Shown: one piece after another, positions 16,042 to 28,200 of the stretch
Layout: each line of letters opens with the position of its first letter
How positions within the stretch are numbered: position 1 is the stretch's first letter
NCBI GenBank assembly: GCA_017849555.1
Contig: JAFIGU010000085.1
Location: forward strand, 62,001-126,000
Origin: Sphingomonas sp.
GTDB taxonomy: Bacteria > Pseudomonadota > Alphaproteobacteria > Sphingomonadales > Sphingomonadaceae
DNA: 64,000 nucleotides
Reading direction: 5' to 3'
Notes under the pieces: generated by a model
The model's input: the letters and a program-made list of their open reading frames with translations, nothing else
Database searches by the model: none
Told to the model about the DNA's origin: nothing
Position numbers and translations under genes: made by a program

Positions 16042-16989
16042 ATGACCGATCACGCGGACGAAAGCCTCAGCCGGCGCGGCCTGCTGACCCATTGCGCGGG
16101 CTGGGCCGGTGCCGGGGCGCTCTACACGCTGACCGGCGGGATCGCCTCGTCGATCAGCCTTGATGCCGCGCTGGCGGCGCCCGCGCGTCGTGGCGCGAGC
16201 AAGCCGTTCGCCTTCCTCCAGATCAGCGACACGCACATCGGCTTCGACAAGGCTGCCAATCCCGATACGCGCGGCACCGCGATCGCGGCGGTCGAGAAGA
16301 TCAAGGCGCTGCCCGACAAGCCCGACATCATCCTCCACACCGGCGATATCACGCATCTGTCGACCGAGGAGCAGTTCGACGACGCGCGGCAGATATTGTC
16401 CGGGCTGGGTGCCCCGGTCTTCTATGTCCCGGGCGAACACGATTTCCTCGATGAAGGACAGGGGCGCGCCTATCTCGCGCGTTATGGCGCCGGGACGCTC
16501 GGCACCGGCTGGCACAGCTTCGATCATCTCGGGGTGCATTTCATCGCGCTCAACAATGTCGCCAATTTGAAGGCCGGTGGGATGGCGCATCTCGGCGAGG
16601 AGCAGCTTGCCTGGCTCAAGCGCGATCTCGCGGGATTGTCGGCGAGCACCCCGATCGTGGTGTTCGCGCATATCCCGCTGTGGACGGTCTATGAGGCATG
16701 GGGATGGGGGACCGACGACAGCGGGGCCGCGCTGGCGCTGCTCCGCCGGTTCGGCTCGGTCACCGTGCTCAACGGCCATATCCACCAGATTCTGCAGAAG
16801 GTGGAAGGCAATGTCTCGTTCCACTCGGCGCGGTCGACCGCTTATCCCCAGCCCGCGCCGGGTGCTGCGCCGTCGCCCGGTCCGCTCAAGGTGCCGAGCG
16901 AGCAGCTTCCCATGATGCTCGGCATCCGTACCGCGCGCTTCGTGCGCGGTAATGAACCGATCGCGCTGATCGACCAGTCGCTCGCCTGA
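16042..16989 (+). CDS. Tat-exported calcineurin-like metallophosphoesterase
   Basis: 315 residues. SRRGLL followed by a hydrophobic stretch is a Tat leader, indicating export of a folded metalloenzyme. Metal-binding blocks of the calcineurin-like fold are all visible: SDTHIG (D63, H65), HTGDITH (D102), PGEHD (H133), FAHIP (H210) and NGHIHQ (H246, H248). The usual PGNHD reads PGEHD here, so the bridging Asn is Glu; this may change the metal preference or reflect the subfamily. First gene of a four-gene operon with cupredoxin, ECF sigma and anti-sigma. Substrate unknown. Confidence 0.9.
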   Translation: MTDHADESLSRRGLLTHCAGWAGAGALYTLTGGIASSISLDAALAAPARRGASKPFAFLQISDTHIGFDKAANPDTRGTAIAAVEKIKALPDKPDIILHTGDITHLSTEEQFDDARQILSGLGAPVFYVPGEHDFLDEGQGRAYLARYGAGTLGTGWHSFDHLGVHFIALNNVANLKAGGMAHLGEEQLAWLKRDLAGLSASTPIVVFAHIPLWTVYEAWGWGTDDSGAALALLRRFGSVTVLNGHIHQILQKVEGNVSFHSARSTAYPQPAPGAAPSPGPLKVPSEQLPMMLGIRTARFVRGNEPIALIDQSLA

Positions 16990-17011
16990 CCCAGTTTTTC
17001 GGAGTATCGCC

Positions 17012-17374
17012 ATGACGCATGCCGTTGCCGCCGCCCGTCGTCTTGCCGCGCTGGCGCTGATCCTCGCTTTGCCCGCACTTGCCGCGTCGTCCGGCCCCGC
17101 GGCGGCGGCCACCCCGGCGAAAACCGTGACGGTGGCGATCAAGATGTTCGCCTTCACCGCGCGGGTCATCACCGTGGCGCCGGGGACGACCGTCGTCTGG
17201 ACCAATGAGGATGAGGATCCGCATACCGTGACCGCCACCGACCGGAGCTTCCATTCCGCCGCGCTCGATACCGGCGGCAAGTTCAGCTTCACCTTCACCA
17301 AAGCGGGCGATTTCGGCTATTTCTGCTCGCTCCACCCGCACATGACGGGCCGGGTGATCGTCAAGGCGAATTGA
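17012..17374 (+). CDS. Periplasmic cupredoxin (amicyanin/plastocyanin-like)
   Basis: 120 residues with a signal peptide ending near AAAATPA. Type I copper ligands are His71 (DEDPHTV), Cys105, His108 and Met111 (CSLHPHM), the C-x2-H-x2-M arrangement of small blue copper proteins. Expected to carry electrons or copper in the periplasm. SD GGAG eight bases before the ATG. Second in the operon with a Tat phosphoesterase and an ECF sigma/anti-sigma pair, which suggests an extracytoplasmic copper or redox response (inference). Confidence 0.92.
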   Translation: MTHAVAAARRLAALALILALPALAASSGPAAAATPAKTVTVAIKMFAFTARVITVAPGTTVVWTNEDEDPHTVTATDRSFHSAALDTGGKFSFTFTKAGDFGYFCSLHPHMTGRVIVKAN

Positions 17375-17405
17375 CCATGATGCGATCGGGCGAGGGCCGG
17401 TGAAG

Positions 17406-18008
17406 ATGCGCGGTGGTCGCCTGTTTCGTCCGCGCCTCGTCTCGCCGTCGCGCGACGCAGCGGGGCGGGAGGCGGCGCAGGCCGAACGCTTCCGCCTCGT
17501 CATGCTGCCGCACCTCGATGCCGCTTACAGCTTCGCGCGCTATCTGACCCGCGACAGCGTGGCGGCCGAGGATGCCGTGCAGGATGCCTTTCTACGCGCC
17601 TTCCGCGGCTTCGACGGTTGGCGCGGCGATAATCCGCGCGCGTGGCTGTTCGCGATCGTGCGCCATCGCTGCCTCGACGCGATGACGGCGCGCCGCGATC
17701 CGCTGCGCGGCGCCGAGCCGGTTGAGGCGATCGATCGCGATTCCGCGGTTGCCGCAGCAGAGCCCGGAGCGCTGGAGGATCAAGCGGCGCGACGTAGCGA
17801 GATCGCGATGCTGCGCGGCGCGATCGAAAGTCTGCCGGAGCCGTTTCGCGAAGCGCTGGTGCTGCGCGAGCTGGAAGAGCTGAGCTACAAGGATATCGCC
17901 ACCGTCACCGGGGCGCCGATCGGCACTGTCATGTCGCGGCTGGCGCGGGCGCGGCAGATGCTCGCGACCTTGTTGTTGCCGCCCGTATCGCGAAAGGCGC
18001 AAGCATGA
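17406..18008 (+). CDS. ECF-type RNA polymerase sigma factor
   Basis: About 200 residues. Region 2 is RLVMLPHLDAAYSFARYLTR and AEDAVQDAFLRAFRGFDGW; region 4 is LPEPFREALVLRELEELSYK, then IATVTGAPIGTVMSRLARA. Directs RNA polymerase to promoters of an extracytoplasmic response. The stop overlaps the anti-sigma start as ATGA. An in-frame GTG at 17400 is a possible start two codons upstream. The linker is Asp/Glu and Arg rich. Target promoters probably include the operon's own, 1.4 kb upstream. Confidence 0.95.
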   Translation: MRGGRLFRPRLVSPSRDAAGREAAQAERFRLVMLPHLDAAYSFARYLTRDSVAAEDAVQDAFLRAFRGFDGWRGDNPRAWLFAIVRHRCLDAMTARRDPLRGAEPVEAIDRDSAVAAAEPGALEDQAARRSEIAMLRGAIESLPEPFREALVLRELEELSYKDIATVTGAPIGTVMSRLARARQMLATLLLPPVSRKAQA

Positions 18009-18778
18009 CCGCGCATCCCGACAAGCTGTCGCTGATCCACGGCCTGTTCGACGGCGAGCTCGACGCCGCCAATGCGCTGGCGATCGAGGCGCACCTGCGC
18101 GAATGCGACGATTGCCGCAACGAGTTCGAGCGGATTAAGTCGCTGCGCGACCTGCTTGATACGGACCGGCTCAGCGAACCGGCACCCGAGGGACTGCGCG
18201 ACCGGATCCTTGCGACGCTTGAGGCCGGGGCCGGTGTCCGCCCGTCCCCGCGCAGCGGGATCGCCGCGCATGTGTTGAATGGCCGCTGGGCGTCGGGGGC
18301 GCTGGCGGGGGCGCTCGCAGCGTGCCTCGCCTTGACGCTGGGGATGCCGCAGCTCACCCGGACCGACACCGCGGACCAGCTCGTCCAGAGCCACGTCCGC
18401 TCGCTGCTCGCGAGCCATCTCGTCGATATCCCGACCTCGGACCGGCATGTCGTGAAGCCGTGGTTCAACGGCAAGATCGACTTCGCCCCACCGGTGCCCG
18501 ATCTCAGGGACGCGGGCTTTCCGCTGATCGGGGGGCGGCTCGATTATGTCGATGATCGACCGGTAGCGGCGATCGTCTACGGGCGGCGCCGGCATTACAT
18601 CAATCTGTTCGTGCGCCCCGCGGGCGGACTGTCGCTATCGCGCGGGTTCGCCGAGCGTCGCGACGGTTATAGCCTTGCGCGTTGGACGGCCGGTGGCCTC
18701 GAATTCTGGGCGGTTTCCGATGTGGGGGCCGACGATCTCGAGGCGTTCCGCCAAGCCTATATCGCGCACGGCGGCTAG
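18005..18778 (+). CDS. Membrane anti-sigma factor with zinc-binding ASD
   Basis: 257 residues. Zinc anti-sigma motif H-x3-C-x2-C at His30, Cys34, Cys37 (HLRECDDC) in the cytoplasmic N-terminal domain; one membrane helix around 98-118 (GALAGALAACLALTLG); then a periplasmic domain with SHLVDIPTSDRHVVKPWFNG and GGRLDYVDDRPVAAIVYGRR. This layout is that of transmembrane ZAS anti-sigma factors that release the sigma factor when the periplasmic domain senses stress. Last gene of the operon. The Cys pair could also make it redox sensitive. Confidence 0.92.
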   Translation: MTAHPDKLSLIHGLFDGELDAANALAIEAHLRECDDCRNEFERIKSLRDLLDTDRLSEPAPEGLRDRILATLEAGAGVRPSPRSGIAAHVLNGRWASGALAGALAACLALTLGMPQLTRTDTADQLVQSHVRSLLASHLVDIPTSDRHVVKPWFNGKIDFAPPVPDLRDAGFPLIGGRLDYVDDRPVAAIVYGRRRHYINLFVRPAGGLSLSRGFAERRDGYSLARWTAGGLEFWAVSDVGADDLEAFRQAYIAHGG

Positions 18779-19288
18779 CTCGGCCGGCATCCATCGCCGA
18801 AAAAGACCGTCCGCGCGACCGCAATCATATTGCCTCGCCCTCGTCATATTGTCGCGCGTGAACGGCGGTTCGTCTGGCCCACGCGCCGCGTCGGCAATTC
18901 ATCGGCAATTGTGACGCGTTCCTTGGTCGCGTGAACCGGCCATGCTGATCGTGGCAAGGACCGCTTTCTGCCCTTCGTCTTTTCGCCCGCAAGGCAAGCG
19001 CCCCCCGATACGAAGGCGGGAAGGATGGCGCGCCAAAAAGCAAGTCAATAGGAGAACGGATCATATTGATCCTTTCTCTTCAATAAGATATTCAACGACT
19101 CGCCATGATGTAATACGGATATCATCTTCGGGGTTGATGGTTGAAACTGCGTAATGCGGTCGTACTATACTTGGTTAAAAAAGAATTAATAAGCCATTTT
19201 GTTCGCAATTGCACAATGATTACTTTCTGAACGATCGTTGTAACGCGATTTTGCCCTGATCCCCGGTTGGCTTTGCCGGGAGAGCGAT
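18779..19288 (+). other. 510-bp intergenic region before the giant autotransporter, AT-rich in its second half
   Basis: No credible gene. From about 19040 to 19260 the composition is clearly more AT-rich than the surroundings, with runs such as TTAAAAAAGAATTAATAAG. A possible promoter is TTGAAA (19141-19146) with TACTAT (19163-19168) at 16 bp or TATACT (19166-19171) at 19 bp. That leaves a leader of about 115 nt before the GGGAGAG ribosome site. The AT-rich block could bind a nucleoid protein that silences the large surface gene (inference). Confidence 0.5.
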
Positions 19289-22200
19289 ATGGGTCATTCG
19301 GTTTCGGCGCGTCGCATGAACCGGATTTCGCGGTCCTTGCGTTCGGGAAGCGCAGCTTCCGTCATCGCGTGGCTCGCGTTATTCCCAACCGAGGCCGAGG
19401 CGCAATGCGCAGCAAATCCAGTCGGCAGTTCGACGATCGTCTGCTCGGGCGCTGTCGTTGTCTATTCCAATACGAGCAATGGCCTCGACGTTACGGTTGA
19501 TCCGACCGCGACGATCACGGTGGTGCCGATTGCCGGTGGAACCGCGCTTTCGCTCACCGGCAACAATGTCACGCTTACCAACAACGGCTCGATCAATGCC
19601 GCCGCCGGGCCGACGTTCGCGACGAACGGTGCGATCGTCGGGAATACGGCCACCGGCAGCACAGTGAACGTCACCAATAACGGATCGATCACCGCGGGAA
19701 CGTCGCTCCTCGCCGGCCCGGCGCTCACGGTGAACAACGGTGTCGGCGGCGTAAGTACGATCGTCAATTCCGGGACAATTGGCGCGGCGGGCTTTGCGAT
19801 CGGCTCGGCGGCGGTTTCCACCGCAGGCAGCGGCACCGTCAATTTCACCAACAATTACGGCGGAGCGATCAACGGGTCGGCGGTCTTTGCCGGCGGTTCG
19901 AGCGGCAACAGCTTCATCAACGGCGGCACGATCACCGGCGGCGTCTCGCTCGGCGCGTCGGCGGGCGCGCTCAACAGCTTCACGGCGATGACCGGTTCGT
20001 CGATCGGCACGACCGTCGATGCGGGTATCGGGACCAACAGCACGCTCAGCCTCGCGCAGAACAGCGGCGGTGGCAGCCCGACGAGCGGCTCGATCGCGAT
20101 CGGCAGCTACACCAATTTCTCCAACCTCTCGGTCCAGGGCGGAACCTGGAACATCACCGGTGCCTGGGTGCCGGCGGCGGCGTCGACCCCTGTCGTGACG
20201 CTTGGCGGCGGGACCGCGATCGTCAACCTGCCCGGCGTTTTCGCCACCGCGAGCATTACCGGCAACGGCGGGGCGCTGCAGGCAGGTGTCGCAGGCCTGT
20301 CGCTCGCCAACGCGATCAATCTCACCGGCGGCCTGGCGATCAGCGGCAGCAATGGACTGACGCTGAGCGGGGCGATCGGCGGTGCTGGCGGTCTGACGAT
20401 GGGTGGGGCCGGGACGCTGACGCTGACCGGCGCGAACGCCTACGCTGGCGGCACGACATTGAATGGCGGCGGCGGCCTCGTGCTCGGCAACGGCCTTGCG
20501 CTTGGCACCGGCACCCTGGCCTTGAGCGGTCTCGGCGGTTCGTTGAGCGCGAGTGTGCCGGGCGTTGCGCTGTCCAATGTGATCAATCTGAACGGTGCCG
20601 GCCTGATGCTTGGCGGTGCCAACAGCCTCACGCTCGCCGGCGCGATCGGCGGTATCGGTGGATTGACGCTCGGCGGCGGCGGAGTCGTCACCTTGAACGG
20701 GGCCAGCAGCTATAGCGGTGGAACCCTGTTGAACGGTGGTGGTGGGCTCACCGTCGGTGCGAATGCCGCGTTGGGCATCGGCGCGCTGACGGTGGCCGGC
20801 GCTGGCGGCACGCTCAGCGTGGGCGTGCCGGGAGTCACGCTCGCGAATGCGGTTAACCTCAACGGCGGCCTGACAATTGGTGGCGGCAACACTCTGGGTC
20901 TGGGCGGCGCGATCGGGGGCACCGGTGCGCTGACGCTTAGCGGACCGGGGACGGTGACCCTGAGCGGCGCCAATGCCTATAGCGGCGGCACGACGCTGAG
21001 CGGTGGTGGCATTCTTGCGGTGGGCGCGAGCGCCGCGCTGGGAACAGGCGCGCTGACGGTGAGCGGCCTCGGTGGGACGCTGAGCGCGGTGACCGCGGGC
21101 GTTACGCTGGCGAATGCGGTCAGCCTCAACACCGGGTTGACCGTCGGTGGCAGCAACAGTTTCGGGGTGAGCGGCGCGATTGGCGGCACCGGTGGGCTGA
21201 CGCTCGGCGGAACGGGAACGCTCACGCTGAGCGGGGCGAACAACTACACTGGGGGAACGATCGTCAACAGCGGCACGCTGGCGCTCGGCGCGGGCGGCCG
21301 CCTTGCGGCGGGCGGCGCCGTCAACCTTGCCGGGTCCGGCGCAATCTTCGATTTGAGCGCCGCGGGCGCGGCGCAGACGATCGGCGCGCTGACGGGTGTC
21401 GCGGGCAGCAGTATCTCGCTCGGCGGCAACAATCTGACGGTAAGCGGCAGCGCCAGCACCACCTTCGCCGGCGCGATTGGCGGCACCGGCGGGTTGACGC
21501 TGGGCGGCACGGGTTCGCTCACCCTCGCCGGCACGAACACCTATACCGGCGGAACGACCGTCACCGGCGGTACGCTCGCAATCGGACTTGGCGGTAGCCT
21601 TGCCGCCGGCGGGCCGGTCAACCTCGCCGGCGCCGGGGTCACGCTCGATTTGAGCGCGGCAGGGGGGGCGCAGACGATCGGGACGCTGACCGGCGTTGCG
21701 GGCAGCGCCATTGCCCTTGGCGGCACCAATTTGACCGTCGCCGGCAACAGCAACGGCACCTTCGGCGGCACGATCGGCGGCACCGGCGGCCTGACGCTTG
21801 GCGGGACCGGAACGCTCACGCTGACCGGGGTCAACACCTATACCGGCGGGACGGTGATCAATAGCGGGACGCTCGCGATCGGCGCGGGCGGCGGGCTTGC
21901 CGCGACCGGCGCGGTCAGCCTCGCCGGTGCCGGCGCGTCGTTCGATCTCAGCCTCGCCGGTGCCGCGCAGACGATCGGCGCCCTGTCCGGTGTCGCGGGC
22001 AGCAGCATCGCGCTCGGCGGCAACAATCTGACGGTGGGCGGCGGCGCCAGCACCACCTTCGCCGGCGTGATCGGTGGTACGGGCGGCCTGACGGTCGGCG
22101 GTACCGGCACGCTGACGCTCGGCGCGGCTAATGGCTACAGCGGCGGCACCACGCTCAACGGCGGCGGCGGGCTCGTGCTTGGCGCAAATGGTGCGCTCGG

Positions 22201-25200
22201 CACCGGGGCGTTGACCGTGAGCGGGCTCGGCGGCGCGGTCAATGTCGCCGCCCCCGGCATCGCGCTAACGAACGCCATAAATCTCACCGGCACGGGCCTC
22301 ACGCTCGGCGGCAGCGATGACGTCGTGCTCGACGGCACGATCGCCGGCACGGGCGCGCTGACGCTCGGCGGCACCGGCACGGTGACGCTGAACGCTGCCA
22401 ACAGCTATAGCGGCGGCACCAATCTCAGCGGTGGCGGCGGGCTTGCGCTCGGCGCCAATGGCGCGCTGGGCAGCGGCGCGCTCACGGTCAATGGGCTGGG
22501 CGGGACGCTCAGCGCTGCGACCGCGGGCATTACGCTGGCGAATGCGGTCACCCTCAATGGCGCCGGGCTGGCGATCGGCGGCGCCAACAGCTTTAGCATC
22601 AGCAGCGCAATCACCGGCACCGGCGGGCTGACCTTGGGCGGCACCGGCACGCTGACACTGACGGGAGCGAATGGCTACACCGGCGGGACGCTGATCAACA
22701 ACGGAACGCTTGCGCTTGGCGCGGGCGGTAGTCTCGCCGCGGGGGGCGCGGTCGACCTTGCAGGCGCGACCTCGGTATTCGATCTGAGCGCGGCTAATTC
22801 TCCCCAGATCATCGGGGCGCTCTCCGGTGTCGCGGGCAGCCAGGTCGCGCTCGGCGGCACCAGTCTGACTTTGGGCGGGAGCGCCAATGGCACTTTTGCC
22901 GGCACGATCGCCGGCACCGGCGGGTTGACGCTCGGCGGGACCGGGACGCTCACCCTCGCGGGCGCGAACGGCTACACCGGCGGGACCACGCTCAACGGCG
23001 GGGGTGGCCTTGCGGTCGGCGTGAACGCCGCACTCGGCACGGGGGCGCTGACCGTTGGTGGGCTCGGCGGCACGTTGAGCGCCGCGGTAGGCGGGGTTAC
23101 GCTCGCCAATGCGATCAACCTCAACGCCGGTCTCACGCTCGGCGGCAGCAATGATTTTGCGCTTTCCGGCCTGATCGGCGGAACCGGCGGGCTGACCCTC
23201 GGCGGGAGCGGGACGGTCACGCTCGGCGCCGCCAACAGCTATAGCGGCGGTACGGCGCTGAGCGGGGGCGGCGCGCTCGCGCTCGGTGCCAATGGCGCCC
23301 TGGGTACCGGCGCGCTGACCGTAAATGGTCTGGGCGGTACACTGAGCGCATCGATCCCCGGGGTCGCCCTCGCCAATGCGATCAACCTGAATGGTGCCGG
23401 ACTGACGCTGGGCGGCGGCAATGATATCGCGCTGGGCGGAGCGATCGGCGGCAGCGGCGGGCTGACGCTCGGCGGCCTCGGAACGGTCACCATGGGCGGC
23501 GCCAATAATTATGGCGGCGGCACGTTGCTGAGCGGCGGCGGCGGCCTTGCGCTCGGCACGAACACTGCGCTGGGAACGGGCGCGCTGACGGTGAGCGGAT
23601 TGGGCGGCGCGCTAAGCGCGGCGATTCCCGGTGTCGTCGTCGCCAATGCGATCGATCTCAATGGCGCCGGTCTTGCGCTGGCCGGCGGCAACGGCCTTAC
23701 GCTCAACGGCGCCATCGGCGGCACGGGCGGGCTGACGCTGGGCGGGACCGGGACGGTGACGCTCGGCAGCGCGAACACTTATGCCGGCGGCACCGCGCTG
23801 ACCGGCGGCGGCGCGCTCGCCCTTGGTGCCAGCGGATCGCTGGGCAGCGGCGTGCTGACGGTCAACGGGCTTGGTGGCACATTGAGCGCGGCTGCACCCG
23901 GCATCGCGTTGACGAATGCGATCGACCTGAATGGCGCGACGCTGACGCTTGGCGGCACCAATAGTCTTGCGCTCAATGGCCTGATCAGCGGGACCGGCGG
24001 CCTCACCTTGGGCGGAACAGGGACGGTCACGCTGGGTGCCGCGAACAGCTATAGCGGCGGAACGACGCTCAGCGGCGGCGCACTCGCGCTGGGCGGTAGC
24101 GGCGCGCTCGGCGCCGGCGCACTGACGGTCGGCGGGCTCGGCGGAGCGCTCAGCGCCGGCGTGCCGGGCATTGCGCTTGCCAATGCGGTCAACCTCAACG
24201 GCGCCGGTCTGACGCTGGGCGGCGCGAACAGCCTGGCGCTCAACGGGGCGATCGGCGGCAGTGGTGGCCTGACCCTCGGCGGAACCGGGACGGTGACGCT
24301 CGGCGCCGCGAACAATTTCACCGGCGGGACGGCGCTCAACGGCGGCGGTGGGCTTGCGCTTGGTGCGAATGGCGCCTTGGGCATCGGCACGCTGACGGTG
24401 AGCGGGCTGGGCGGGACGCTGAGCGCGGCGGTGCCCGGCGCCAGCTTGACCAATGCGATCGACCTGAACGGCGCGGGTCTGACGCTCGGCGGCGCGAATG
24501 ATATCGCGCTAAGCGGCGCGATCGGTGGGACTGGCGGGTTGACGCTCGGCGGGACGGGGACGGTCGCCTTGGGCAGCGCCAACAGCTATAGCGGCGGCAC
24601 ATCGCTGACCGGTGGCGGCACTCTCGCTGTCGGCGCCGATACCGCGCTCGGCACGGGCGCGCTGAGCGTTGGCGGGCTCGGCGGCACGTTGAGCGCCGCG
24701 ACCAACGGCGTCGCGCTGGCGAATGCGGTCAACCTCAACGGCACGGGGCTGACCCTCGCCGGCAGCAACGACCTCGCGCTCAGCGGTGCGATCGGCGGGA
24801 GCGGTGGGCTGACGCTCGGCGGGACCGGGACGGTGACGCTGAACGGCGCGAATGCTTATAGCGGCGGCACGACGCTGAGCGGCGGCGGCGGCCTTGCGGT
24901 CGGTGCGAATGCCGCACTGGGGACGGGCGCCCTGACCGTGAGCGGGCTCGGCGGCACGCTGAGCGCGGCAACGAGTGGCGTCACGCTGGCCAACGCCGTC
25001 AACCTCAACGGTGCCGGTCTGACGATCGGCGGCGGCAACAATCTTGGCGTGAGCGGCGCGATCACCGGCACCGGCGGGCTGACGCTGGGGGGCACCGGGA
25101 CGCTGACCCTGACGGGGGCGAACAGCTTTACCGGCGGGACGACGATCAACAGCGGCACGCTCGCGCTGGGGGCGGGCGGCAGCCTCGCGGCGGGCGGTGC

Positions 25201-28200
25201 GGTCAACCTTGCGGGCGCGACCGCGGTGTTCGATCTCGCCGCGGCAAACTCGCCGCAGACGATCGACATCTTGTCGGGCGTCGCCGGCAGCCAGATCGCG
25301 CTGGGCGGCACCAACCTGACGCTGGGCGGCAGCGCCAACAGTAGTTTCGCCGGCATGATCGGCGGGACCGGCGGATTGACGCTCGCCGGCACCGGCACGC
25401 TGACGCTGGGCGGTACGAACACATATAGCGGCGGGACGACGCTGAGCGGCGGCGGAGGGCTCGTAGTTGGCGCTAATGGCGCGCTCAGCACCGGCGCGTT
25501 GACCGTCAGCGGGCTCGGTGGAACGCTGAGTGCAGCCGCGCCGGGCGTGGCGCTCGCCAATGCGATCGACCTTAACGGCGCGGGGTTGACCCTCGCCGGC
25601 AGCAACGACCTCGCGCTAAGCGGCGCGATCGGTGGTACGGGCGGGCTGACGTTCGGCGGCACCGGGACGGTGACGCTGAACGGCGCGAACGCCTATAGCG
25701 GCGGCACGACGCTCAGCGGCGGCGGCACCCTCGCGTTCGGTTCCGATAATGCGCTGGGGACGGGCGCGCTGACGGTGAGCGGGCTCGGCGCGACGCTGAG
25801 CGCCACCACCGCAGGCCTTACCCTCGCCAATGCGATCGACCTCAACGGCGCCAATCTCACCTTCGGCGGGGCCAACAATTACACCCTGAGCGGCGCGATC
25901 AGCGGCACGGGCGGGCTGATACTGGGGGGAACCGGCGTCGTGAGCCTCACCGGCGCCAGCAGCTATACCGGAGGGGTCGGGCTCAACGGCGGCAATCTGG
26001 TGCTCGGAGACAGTATCGCGCTGGGGAGCGGCGCGCTCACCGTGGGCGTGCTCGGCGGCACGTTGAGCGCGGCGAGCCCCGGCATCGCGCTTGCGAACGC
26101 GATCGACCTCAATGGCAATCTGACGCTCGGCGGCGCCAACAGCCTCGCGCTCAACGGCACGCTCGGCGGCACCGGCGGGCTGACGCTTGGCGGGACGGGC
26201 ACCGTGACGCTCGGCGCGACCAATAGCTATAGCGGTGGGACATTGCTCAACGGCGGTGGCGGCCTCGCGCTCGGCGCGAACGGCGCGCTGGGCACGGGCG
26301 CGCTGACGGTCGGTGGCCTCGGCGGGACGCTGAGCGCGGCCGCGCCGGGCATTGCATTGGCCAATGCGATCGATCTCAACGGCGCGAACCTGACGCTTGG
26401 CGGCGCCAACGATCTCGCGCTGGGCGGCGTGATCGGCGGCACCGGCGGGCTGGTGCTCGGCGGCACCGGCACGGTGACGCTCAACAGCGCGAACAGCTTT
26501 GCCGGCGGCACGATACTCGACGGTGGCGGCGGGCTGGCGCTGGGCGCGAACGGCGCACTCGGCACCGGCGCGCTGACGGTGAGCGGTGCTGGCGGCACCT
26601 TGAGCGCAGCGGTGCCCGGCATCGCACTGGCCAATGCGATCGATCTCAACGGCGCGACGCTGACGCTGGGCGATGCCAATGGCCTCACGCTCGCGGGCGC
26701 GATCGGCGGAACGGGTGGGCTGACGCTCGGTGGGACCGGCACAATCACCCTTACCGGCGCCAACAATTATAGCGGCGGGACGACGCTCAACAGCGGCGGC
26801 GGGCTGGCGCTCGGCGCAAATACGGCGCTCGGCACCGGCGCGCTGACCGTGAACGGCCTCGGCGGGACGCTGAGCGCATCGGTCCCCGGCATCGCGCTGG
26901 CGAATGCCGTCGACCTCAACGGCGCCGGCCTGACGCTTGGGGGTAGCAACAGCATCGCGCTCAATGGCGTGGTCGCCGGCACGGGTGGCCTGACGCTTGC
27001 TGGCGCCGCCGCGGTGACCCTGGGCGGTGCCAACAGCTATAGCGGCGGCACGACGCTGAGCGGCGGGGGCGATCTTGCGCTTGGCACGAACACCGCGCTC
27101 GGCACCGGCGCGTTGACGGTGAGTGGGGCCGGCGGTGCCTTGAGCGCAACGCTGCCTGGCGTCGCGGTGGCCAATGCGATCAACCTCAATGGCGCGACGC
27201 TGACGCTCGGCGGCACCAACGACGTCGCGCTCAATGGCGTTATCGGCGGTTCCGGCGGACTGGTTCTCGCGGGCGCCAATACGGTCACTCTCGCCGGCAC
27301 GAACAATTATGCCGGCGGGACGACGCTCAACGGGGGCGGCGGCCTCGCGCTCGGCGCGAACGCTGCGCTGGGAACGGGTGCGCTGACGGTCGCTGGACTC
27401 GGCGGGACGCTCAGTGGGGCCGTGCCCGGCATTAGCCTCGCCAATGCGATCGATCTCAACGGCGCGAACCTGACGCTCGGCGGCGCCAACGATCTCGCGC
27501 TCAACGGTACGATCGGCGGTACCGGGGGGCTGACGCTCGGCGGGACGGGCATTGTGACGCTCGGCGCGGCCAACGGCTACACCGGCGGCACCGCGCTGAC
27601 CGGCGGCGGGACGCTCGCGCTGGGTGCAACCGGCGCACTGGGGACCGGTGCGCTGACGGTGAGCGGGCAGGGAGGGACGCTCAACGCAGCGGCACCCGGC
27701 ATCACCCTTGCCAATGCGATCGATCTCAATGGCGCGGGCCTCACGCTCGGCGGCGCCAACAATCTCGCGCTGGGCGGCGTGATCGGCGGGACCGGTGGGT
27801 TGACGGTCAATGGCAGCGGAATCGTGACGCTGACCGGCGCTAATAATTACACGGGCGGCACCGCGATCGACGCGGGTACGCTCGCGCTCGGCGCGGGCGG
27901 CAGCCTTGCGGCAGGCGGCGCGGTCAACCTCGCCGGCGCGACCGCAGTGTTCGATCTGAGCGCCGCGGGCTCGCCGCAGACGATCGGCACCTTGTCGGGC
28001 ACGGCAGGCAGCCAGATCGCGCTCGGTGGCACCAATCTGGTGATCGGGGGGAGCACCAACAGCGCCTTTGCCGGCGTGATCGGCGGCACCGGCGGCGTGA
28101 CGCTCAATGGAATCGGTGCGCTGACCCTGACCGGCACCAACACTTATACCGGCGGCACCACGATCGACAGCGGCACGCTCGCGATCGGCGCGGGCGGCAG

